A stretch of 5,539 nt of DNA from Clostridiales bacterium (GTDB lineage Bacteria > Bacillota > Clostridia > Christensenellales > Aristaeellaceae), in NCBI GenBank assembly GCA_004557805.1, contig SFFS01000167.1, positions 1 through 5,539 of the forward strand. The letters are read 5' to 3'. Shown piece after piece: positions 1-4,671 of this stretch; the first letter of the stretch is position 1, and each line of letters opens with the position of its first letter. Made by a program: the position numbers and the translations under genes. The notes under the pieces were generated by a model, which saw only the letters and a list, made by a program, of their open reading frames with translations, did not search any database and was not told where the DNA came from.

Positions 1-42
1 GGAAGCAATGTGCCCGCGCCGGATTCATTTCTGTTGAATTCT

Positions 43-1761
43 TCAGCTCGCCAGCTGGCTTTCCTCTTCCTCCAGCGTTCGATAGGCCACCTTGCCCACG
101 AGCGTCTTGGGCAGCTCGGAGCGGAACTCGATATCGTACGGCATGGCGTACTTGGCCACCTGCTTGCGGCACCAGGCCATCAGTTCATCCTTCACCGCGT
201 CGGTCGGCTCGACGCCGGGTCGCAGCACCACAAACGCCTTCACCTTCTGCACCTTGTAGGGATCCTTTACTCCGATCACGCAGCTGTAAAGCACCTTTTC
301 ATGGCCGTCGATGATGTTTTCGATCTGCGAGGGATAGACGTTGTAGCCGGAGGTGATAATCATGCGCTTAATGCGCTGACGGAAGTAGACGAACCCGTCC
401 TCGTCCATCATGCCCAGATCGCCCGTATGCAGCCAGGTGCGGCCGTCGGCGTGCTTCTTGAGCGCAATCGCGGTCTCGGCGGGGTTGTCCATATAGCCGA
501 TCATCACGGTCGGGCCGGTCAGGCAGATTTCGCCCTCCTGACCGAACGGCACCTCGTCCGTCGTCCCCACGGCGACGATCTTATAGAACGTATCCGGGAA
601 CGGCAGGCCGATGGAGCCCTTGCGGTAATAATCCTTGGGCGTCAGGCAGCTGGCCGTAACGCACTCGGTAGTGCCGTAGCCCTCGCGCACCTGAACCTTT
701 GCGCCGTGCTCCATCAGGAACGCGTCCACCTTCTGCTTCAGCTCGAACGACAGGCAGTCGCCGCCGGAGAACACGCCCATCAGGCAGGACAGGTCGAGCC
801 CGTCCACGTTATCGGCGCGCATAAGCGCTTCATACAGCGTCGGCACGCCCGCGATAAAGTTCGGCTGCTTTTTGCGCAGCAGGTTCGCGTACGTCTTCAC
901 CGAGAAGCGCGGCACCAGCATGCACGTGCCGCCGATGATGAGAAACATGTGAATGCCGATGCCCAGGCCGAAGCCGTGGAACATGGGCATGATCGACAGC
1001 ATTTTCTTGTTGGCCAGCTGCTCGAACTCGATACCGCTGGCATACGCCGTCTGCAGGCCCAGGGCGTTAAAGTTCATGCTCGAGAGCAGGATGCCCTTCA
1101 TCGTGCCGGTCGTGCCGCCGGAATAGAGAATCGCGGCCGCGTCGTCGCAGGTGGTGGAGGGCACGGGCAGCTCCTCAACGGCGCTTGCGCCGCGCAGGAA
1201 CTGCTTCCAGTAGATCACATCCGCATTCGCGGGGATTTTTGGGTTCTTGCGTTCCGCCGCAATGTGAACGCCGACGCTCAGCGGGAACGGGAACGCGTCG
1301 CTGATGCGCGTGATAAGCACCTTGACGGGTTTGTCCAGACTGTCGCGGATCTCGGCAACCTTGGGATAGAACTGATCGATCGTCAGGATCATTTTGGATT
1401 TGGAAAAATTCAGAAAAAACTTATATTCTCCCGACGCCGACAGCGGATGCACCATGTTTGCCAGCGCGCCCACGCGGTTGAGCGCGTAGAACATCGCGAC
1501 GGCCTGCGGACAGTTCGGCATGGCGATCGTCACGCGGTCGCCCTGACGAATGCCCTGCGCCCAGAGCGCCCTGGCCACCTGTTCGATCATCTGTTTGAAC
1601 TGCACGTAACGGATCTTCTGCCCCATGAACTCCAGCGCCACCGTGTCCGGATATTGATCCGCCGTCTGGTACACCAGCTGCCACATCGTGACGCGCGGAT
1701 AATTGATCGAATCCGGCACGTTGCCGAGGAACTCTCTTCTGTCAGTCGTTTTTCGTTCCAA
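43..1761 (-). CDS. AMP-forming acyl-CoA synthetase (long-chain fatty acid-CoA ligase type)
   Basis: The 572-residue cytoplasmic enzyme belongs to the ANL adenylate-forming superfamily. It is expected to activate a carboxylic acid, probably a fatty acid, with ATP to an acyl-AMP and then pass it to CoA. All core motifs are visible: the P-loop YSGGTTGTMKG (213-223), EGYGTTECVT (360-369), TGDLG (446-450), the hinge-side RIKRMIITSGYNVYP (463-477), and the C-terminal PKTLVGKVAYR with the catalytic lysine at about K557. The length is normal for the family and nothing is truncated. The only start at the head of the frame is TTG at 1761-1759, since an in-frame TAA lies just upstream. An AAAGGAG site sits 12 nt before it, a little far. 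The next in-frame ATG is M26, which would remove N-terminal sequence. The gene is separated from mrp by 190 bp containing mrp's terminator, so it is probably transcribed on its own. Substrate chain length cannot be read from sequence; a medium-chain, aryl or other acid remains possible. No terminator is visible in the 42 nt after the stop. Confidence 0.95.
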   Translation of the reverse strand: MERKTTDRREFLGNVPDSINYPRVTMWQLVYQTADQYPDTVALEFMGQKIRYVQFKQMIEQVARALWAQGIRQGDRVTIAMPNCPQAVAMFYALNRVGALANMVHPLSASGEYKFFLNFSKSKMILTIDQFYPKVAEIRDSLDKPVKVLITRISDAFPFPLSVGVHIAAERKNPKIPANADVIYWKQFLRGASAVEELPVPSTTCDDAAAILYSGGTTGTMKGILLSSMNFNALGLQTAYASGIEFEQLANKKMLSIMPMFHGFGLGIGIHMFLIIGGTCMLVPRFSVKTYANLLRKKQPNFIAGVPTLYEALMRADNVDGLDLSCLMGVFSGGDCLSFELKQKVDAFLMEHGAKVQVREGYGTTECVTASCLTPKDYYRKGSIGLPFPDTFYKIVAVGTTDEVPFGQEGEICLTGPTVMIGYMDNPAETAIALKKHADGRTWLHTGDLGMMDEDGFVYFRQRIKRMIITSGYNVYPSQIENIIDGHEKVLYSCVIGVKDPYKVQKVKAFVVLRPGVEPTDAVKDELMAWCRKQVAKYAMPYDIEFRSELPKTLVGKVAYRTLEEEESQLAS

Positions 1762-1773
1762 TGGTCTTTATCG

Positions 1774-1780
1774 CTCCTTT
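1774..1780 (-). promoter_or_regulatory. Ribosome binding site of the acyl-CoA synthetase, supporting a TTG start
   Basis: On the minus strand this reads AAAGGAG, a strong Shine-Dalgarno match, 12 nt before the TTG at 1761-1759. No in-frame ATG or GTG lies between it and that TTG, and a TAA in the same frame closes the frame just upstream. This favours TTG over the downstream ATG at residue 26. The spacing is longer than the usual 6-9 nt, which together with TTG suggests modest translation. Confidence 0.7.
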
Positions 1781-1792
1781 ATCCGACAGAAT

Positions 1793-1830
1793 TTGCCCAA
1801 AGCATGGAAAAACGCCCGTTTTTTGGGCAA
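1793..1830 (-). repeat. Nested inverted repeat in the upstream region of the acyl-CoA synthetase
   Basis: The outer arms TTGCCCAAA (1793-1801) and TTTGGGCAA (1822-1830) are perfect 9-bp complements separated by 20 nt. Inside lies a second perfect repeat, AAAAAC (1808-1813), GCCC, GTTTTT (1818-1823), which overlaps the outer right arm by two bases. The element lies 13 nt upstream of the ribosome binding site. If transcribed it could fold into one long bulged hairpin, or alternatively into a short GCCC/GGGC hairpin followed by GTTTTT on the minus strand. It could be an operator, a leader hairpin or a weak attenuator. The symmetry is seen directly; the role is inference. Confidence 0.5.
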
Positions 1831-1855
1831 CCGCGGAAAGGATACCGGGCAGGTG

Positions 1856-1875
1856 TGAACAAAAAATGAACAAAA
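1856..1875. repeat. Tandem 9-bp direct repeat with 11-bp pitch
   Basis: TGAACAAAA occurs at 1856-1864 and again at 1867-1875, so the copies start 11 bp apart, about one helical turn. They lie roughly 95-115 bp upstream of the synthetase start and downstream of the mrp terminator. Same-face spacing is what tandem regulator sites often show, but the sequence is A-rich and I cannot name a binding protein. Confidence 0.4.
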
Positions 1876-1889
1876 CCGATTGGAATCGG
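1876..1889. promoter_or_regulatory. 14-bp near-palindrome, possible operator
   Basis: CCGATT (1876-1881) and AATCGG (1884-1889) are perfect complements around a GG centre. The site directly abuts the TGAACAAAA repeats. A compact dyad of this size in an intergenic region fits a dimeric repressor site, and the loop is too short for a good RNA hairpin. No match to a known regulator motif is claimed. Confidence 0.3.
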
Positions 1890-1914
1890 GTAAAACGCCC
1901 CTGGCAAAGGGCAG

Positions 1915-1944
1915 AAAAAAGCGCCGGCTGATTCTGCCGGCGCT
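1915..1944 (-). terminator. Rho-independent terminator of mrp
   Basis: On the minus strand a perfect 9-bp GC-rich stem (plus-strand arms AGCGCCGGC at 1920-1928 and GCCGGCGCT at 1936-1944) with a 7-nt loop is followed immediately by six U residues (A-run 1915-1920 on the plus strand). The first arm position overlaps the A-run. It starts 7 nt after the mrp stop codon. It should insulate the acyl-CoA synthetase from mrp transcription. Confidence 0.9.
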
Positions 1945-1951
1945 CCGCGCC

Positions 1952-2791
1952 TTATTTTGCTTCCTTCACCATGCCGGACAGCTTGTTCACCAGCGGCTGA
2001 AGCCACTCGCCCTCAAACTGTTCGATCTCGCCCGCGTCCATGTTCGCAGCCAGCCGGCTGTCCATCGGGATGCGGCACACGGTGTCGATACCGTGCTGCT
2101 GCGCCGCTTCCGCCACATGGCTCACGCCGAAGATTTCATGCTTCTCGCCGCAGTCGGGGCAGACGAAATACGACATGTTTTCCACCAGCCCCAACACCGG
2201 CACGTTCATCATTTCCGCCATGCGGACGCATTTTTCCACGATCTGCCCGACCAGTTCCTGCGGGCTGGTAACGACCACAACGCCGTCCACCGGCAGCGAC
2301 TGGAAGATGGTCAGCGGCACGTCGCCGGTTCCCGGAGGCATATCGACGAACATGAAATCGACGTCGCCCCAGATCACGTCCGTCCAGAACTGCGTGACCA
2401 TGCCGGCAATGACCGGGCCGCGCCAGACGACGGGATCGCTCTCATCCTCGAGGAACATATTGATGCTGATAATCTCCGTGCCGTTGGCGCTGCGCTCAGG
2501 GAAAATGCCGCCTTCCTCGCCCATGGCCTTGGTGTGCACGCCGAACGCCTTCGGGATCGAAGGGCCGGTAATATCCGCGTCCATCACGGCCGTTTTGAAT
2601 CCGGCGCGGCGCATGGCCACGGCCAGCATGCTGGAAACCAGCGATTTTCCAACGCCGCCCTTGCCGCTGACCACGCCGATGACCTTCTTCACATGGCTCT
2701 GCGGATGCGACGGCTTCAGCAGCGATTCCGGCTCGCGCGAAGCGCAGTTCGCGCCGCACGTGCTGCAATCATGCGTACAGGTTTCGCTCAT
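1952..2791 (-). CDS. mrp: Mrp/ApbC/Nbp35-family P-loop ATPase, iron-sulfur cluster carrier
   Basis: The 279-residue cytoplasmic protein belongs to the Mrp/Nbp35 branch of the SIMIBI (MinD/NifH-like) P-loop NTPases. Members bind a bridging Fe-S cluster as dimers and hand it to apoproteins. Visible motifs are the deviant Walker A GKGGVGKS (43-50), switch I DADITGPS (71-78, D71), the Walker B/switch II stretch DFMFVDMPPGTGD (145-157), and the C-terminal CPDC pair (C211, C214) that carries the labile cluster. The N-terminus adds a cysteine cluster C5, C9, C12, C16 (CX3CX2CX3C), likely a second Fe-S or metal site comparable to the ferredoxin-like N-terminus of Nbp35. No DUF59 domain is present. 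The ATG at 2791 is chosen because AGGAGG lies 9 nt upstream; an in-frame extension up to 2839 would cover the ribosome site and overlap the promoter. It has its own promoter and terminator and is divergent from the peptidase gene. The family is certain; its client proteins are unknown. Confidence 0.95.
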   Translation of the reverse strand: MSETCTHDCSTCGANCASREPESLLKPSHPQSHVKKVIGVVSGKGGVGKSLVSSMLAVAMRRAGFKTAVMDADITGPSIPKAFGVHTKAMGEEGGIFPERSANGTEIISINMFLEDESDPVVWRGPVIAGMVTQFWTDVIWGDVDFMFVDMPPGTGDVPLTIFQSLPVDGVVVVTSPQELVGQIVEKCVRMAEMMNVPVLGLVENMSYFVCPDCGEKHEIFGVSHVAEAAQQHGIDTVCRIPMDSRLAANMDAGEIEQFEGEWLQPLVNKLSGMVKEAK

Positions 2792-2800
2792 TGAAAACTT

Positions 2801-2806
2801 CCTCCT
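2801..2806 (-). promoter_or_regulatory. Ribosome binding site that fixes the mrp start
   Basis: The minus strand reads AGGAGG, a perfect Shine-Dalgarno core, with 9 nt to the ATG at 2791-2789. It rules out the 16-codon upstream extension of the frame that begins at 2839. Confidence 0.9.
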
Positions 2807-2829
2807 CAGGTTCTGCCTGTTGTCTTTAC

Positions 2830-2859
2830 AGTATACCACAAACCGGCGCCTTTCTTCAA
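2830..2859 (-). promoter_or_regulatory. SigA-type promoter of mrp
   Basis: Reading the minus strand, a -35 box TTGAAG (2859-2854, four of six consensus bases) is followed after 18 bp by TATACT (2835-2830) as the -10 box. A TG one base before the -10 (extended -10) strengthens it. The predicted transcript starts near 2823, giving a leader of about 30 nt that includes the AGGAGG site. It stands back to back with the peptidase promoter, with the two -35 boxes only 5 bp apart. Confidence 0.7.
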
Positions 2860-2864
2860 CCGCA

Positions 2865-2893
2865 TTGCGCGCTTTGCAGGCCCGTGCTATAAT
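2865..2893 (+). promoter_or_regulatory. SigA-type promoter of the peptidase-cupin operon
   Basis: A perfect TATAAT (2888-2893) preceded by TGC forms an extended -10 element. TTGCGC (2865-2870) lies exactly 17 bp upstream and matches the first three bases of the -35 consensus. Transcription should begin near 2899-2901, some 30 nt before the start codon. The weak -35 with a strong extended -10 is a common Gram-positive arrangement. Confidence 0.8.
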
Positions 2894-2903
2894 AATAGCT
2901 GGA

Positions 2904-2912
2904 TTTTTTTTT
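2904..2912 (+). other. T9 homopolymer in the initially transcribed region
   Basis: Nine consecutive T residues lie about 3-5 nt after the predicted start of the peptidase transcript and 5 nt before the AAAAGGAG site. The tract is non-coding. Runs near +1 can cause RNA polymerase slippage, and homopolymers of this length can vary in replication. Either effect here is inference. Confidence 0.5.
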
Positions 2913-2916
2913 CCGC

Positions 2917-2924
2917 AAAAGGAG
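2917..2924 (+). promoter_or_regulatory. Ribosome binding site of the M24 peptidase gene
   Basis: AAAAGGAG ends 7 nt before the ATG at 2932. Spacing and strength are optimal and support this start. Confidence 0.85.
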
Positions 2925-2931
2925 CAATTCT

Positions 2932-4008
2932 ATGAACAAAAGCCGTCTCGCCCGCGTGATTGCGGGCATGGAACAGATGGGCCTGGAACAGATCGTCGTC
3001 TCCGCGCCGGAATCCATCTTTTATCTCACCGGCAAATGGATCAGCCCCGGCGAGCGCATGCTGGCGCTGTATATCACCAGAGACGGGGACGCTGCGTTCT
3101 ACGCCAACCGGCTCTTCGCGCTAAACGGCCAGATCGACGCGCCGCTGGTCGAATACGACGATACGGACGATTCCGCCAAACTGCTCGCCTCGGCGCTTCG
3201 CCCCGGCAAAATCGGCATCGACAAATTCTGGCCCAGCCAGTTCACCATCCGCCTCATGGACGCGCGCAGCGACGTTCGCCCCGTGCTTGGCTCGCAGTGC
3301 GTCGACGACGCGCGCATGTGCAAGGATGCGGAGGAACTGCGTCTCATGCGCGAAAGCTCCGCGAAAAATGATAAAGCGACGGCAGCCGCCATTTCGGCGC
3401 TCCGCGCCGGAATGACCGAAGCCGACGCCGCGGCCGCCTATCTCGCCGCGGCAAAGGCCGAAGGCGCGAGCGGCCCGAGCTTCGAGCCGCTGATCTGCTT
3501 CGGCCCCGCCTGCGCCGAACCGCATCACTCCACCGGCGCCGAAAATACGCTCAGGCCCGGCGATTCCGTTATCATCGACGTGGGCCTCGCCTGGCAGTCC
3601 TACGCCAGCGACATGACCCGCAGCGTTTTCTTCGGCGAAGCTTCCGACGAGCAGAAGCGCGTTTACGATCTCGTCTGCGCCGCCAATGCGGCCGGACGCG
3701 CAGCCGTGCGTCCCGGCGTGCCGCTGAAAGAATTCGACCGCGCCGCCCGAAAGGTGATTGAGGACGCGGGCTACGGCAAATACTTTATCCATCGCACCGG
3801 TCACGGCATCGGCCTGCAGGTACACGAGCCGCCGGACGTCAGCAGCGTTTCCGAGACAATCGCCAGGCCGGGCATGGTCTTTTCCATCGAGCCGGGCGTT
3901 TATCTGCCCGGTCGCTTCGGCGTGCGCGTGGAAGACCTGGTAACCGTCACCGAGGACGGCGGCGAAACCCTGAACGCGCTCCCGCGCGATTTCACCATCG
4001 TCAAATAA
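2932..4008 (+). CDS. M24-family metallopeptidase (Xaa-Pro aminopeptidase/dipeptidase type)
   Basis: The 358-residue protein shows the two-domain build of prolidase-like enzymes: a creatinase-type N-terminal domain (about 5-128) and a pita-bread catalytic domain (about 135-345). All five dinuclear metal ligands are in place: D216 (IIDVG), D227 (SDMTR), H291 (RTGHGIG), E320 (SIEPGVY) and E334 (RVEDLV). Conserved histidines H198 (EPHHS) and H298 (VHEPP) line the active site. The complete set argues for an active hydrolase, probably releasing residues next to proline in short peptides in the cytoplasm; no signal peptide is seen. Length is typical of the roughly 350-360-residue Bacillota PepQ/YpdF/YqhT group. 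Family members include dipeptidases, aminopeptidases and non-peptidase creatinases, so the exact substrate is open. It has its own promoter and is followed after 27 nt by a cupin gene with which it is probably co-transcribed. Confidence 0.95.
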   Translation: MNKSRLARVIAGMEQMGLEQIVVSAPESIFYLTGKWISPGERMLALYITRDGDAAFYANRLFALNGQIDAPLVEYDDTDDSAKLLASALRPGKIGIDKFWPSQFTIRLMDARSDVRPVLGSQCVDDARMCKDAEELRLMRESSAKNDKATAAAISALRAGMTEADAAAAYLAAAKAEGASGPSFEPLICFGPACAEPHHSTGAENTLRPGDSVIIDVGLAWQSYASDMTRSVFFGEASDEQKRVYDLVCAANAAGRAAVRPGVPLKEFDRAARKVIEDAGYGKYFIHRTGHGIGLQVHEPPDVSSVSETIARPGMVFSIEPGVYLPGRFGVRVEDLVTVTEDGGETLNALPRDFTIVK

Positions 4009-4023
4009 TTTCAATGTCATCAT

Positions 4024-4029
4024 AAGGAG
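4024..4029 (+). promoter_or_regulatory. Ribosome binding site of the cupin gene
   Basis: AAGGAG lies 6 nt before the ATG at 4036 inside the 27-nt gap after the peptidase stop. No promoter or terminator is visible in that gap, which supports co-transcription. Confidence 0.8.
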
Positions 4030-4035
4030 ATCGCT

Positions 4036-4416
4036 ATGGAATTCATTAAAAACATTGAGCACGAAAAAGCGCTGCCCCTCGCCGCGCAGATTTCAGCCGA
4101 AAACGGCCAGGTCGTTTCCAAAACACTGGCGCAGAACAGCGCCGTAAGCCTCACGCTTTTCGCTTTTTCCAAGGGCGAGGAGATCGGCACGCACGACTCT
4201 ATCGGCGATGCGTTCGTTCAGGTGCTCGAAGGCGTGGGCCGCTTCACCGTGGGCGGCGCAGAGCATATCGTCCATGCGGGCGAGGCGCTCGTCATGCCTG
4301 CGAAAATCCCTCACGCCGTCTATGCCGTGGAGGATTTCAAAATGCTGCTCACCGTCGTTTTCCCCGCCGGCTTCGAAGAAAAGCCGAAGGTTCACAATAT
4401 CGTGCGCAGGGTCTGA
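4036..4416 (+). CDS. Small single-domain cupin protein of unknown ligand
   Basis: The 126-residue protein is a stand-alone cupin beta-barrel with no DNA-binding domain. Cupin motif 1 is recognisable as KGEEIGTHDSIGDAFVQVLEG (about 46-66). It keeps H53, but the second His of the usual HXH is S55, and the downstream acidic position is D58 or another residue rather than a clear E. Motif 2 is GEALVMPAKIPHAV (82-95) with P88 and H93. The conserved-looking core GEEIGTHDS..D..VQVLEG resembles a small cupin group common in Firmicutes and other anaerobes, described only as cupin domain proteins. The incomplete ligand set leaves metal binding uncertain. No signal peptide is visible. It is the second gene of an operon with the M24 peptidase and is followed directly by a terminator. 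It may bind a small molecule or act as a simple isomerase-like enzyme; no function can be assigned. Confidence 0.9.
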   Translation: MEFIKNIEHEKALPLAAQISAENGQVVSKTLAQNSAVSLTLFAFSKGEEIGTHDSIGDAFVQVLEGVGRFTVGGAEHIVHAGEALVMPAKIPHAVYAVEDFKMLLTVVFPAGFEEKPKVHNIVRRV

Positions 4417-4425
4417 CGAATATGC

Positions 4426-4461
4426 AAAGCCGCTCCGGAACGCGTCCGAAGCGGCTTTTTT
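4426..4461 (+). terminator. Rho-independent terminator of the peptidase-cupin operon
   Basis: AAAGCCGCT (4426-4434) pairs perfectly with AGCGGCTTT (4450-4458). After one mismatch the stem continues with CGGA/TCCG (4436-4439 with 4445-4448) around a 5-nt loop. Six T residues (4456-4461) follow, partly overlapping the arm. It begins 9 nt after the cupin stop. On the other strand only a short U-run follows, so it is at best a weak stop for the convergent AraC gene. Confidence 0.92.
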
Positions 4462-4671
4462 CATGCCTCTGACCCGACAATTCAAGGAAAGGAACAGACG
4501 GGGTATTTCCGGGCGCTCTGCGCCCTCTGAAGGCCACGCGCCGCCCACCGGAAAGCAGCAATCAGGAAATCATAATCATTTTGGCGATCAATCACGGCGG
4601 AAACCGCTTTGCCAGACGGCGTGCAGCCATACGCTGCGCCGGACGGCCCGTTATTTTATGAGGATTTCCAC
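4462..4671. other. Convergent intergenic region without a gene
   Basis: Between the operon terminator and the AraC stop codon I see no gene with a ribosome site. It holds a perfect 6-bp hairpin, GGGCGC (4511-4516) and GCGCCC (4520-4525), with a 3-nt loop. It also holds an imperfect stem, CGGC (4617-4620) plus GCAGC (4623-4627) with GCTGC (4633-4637) plus GCCG (4638-4641), with a 2-nt bulge and a 5-nt loop. The latter lies about 31 nt after the AraC stop and could help end or stabilise that transcript, but neither hairpin has a U-run. Confidence 0.4.

Noticed and set aside
10..1869. A 619-codon plus-strand open frame covering the whole synthetase gene
   Set aside because: It is antisense to a gene with every motif of its family. 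The translation is rich in His, Arg, Ala and Leu with no recognisable domain, and no ribosome site precedes it. Long antisense frames are common opposite GC-rich genes.
1880..2794. A 304-codon plus-strand frame opposite mrp
   Set aside because: It is antisense to an unmistakable Mrp protein, has the same His/Arg/Ala-rich composition and runs through the mrp terminator stem.
2040..3371. A 443-codon plus-strand frame spanning mrp, the divergent promoters and part of the peptidase gene
   Set aside because: It crosses two real genes and their promoters, shows no domain, and is out of frame with the peptidase, whose metal ligands are all intact.
3121..4062. A 313-codon minus-strand frame opposite the peptidase
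   Set aside because: It is antisense to a complete M24 enzyme, is Gly/Ala/Arg-rich with no motif, and lacks a convincing ribosome site.
4511..4525. Perfect hairpin GGGCGC-TCT-GCGCCC considered as a terminator
   Set aside because: No T-run follows on either strand and it lies well beyond the stops of both flanking genes, so a terminator call is not supported.
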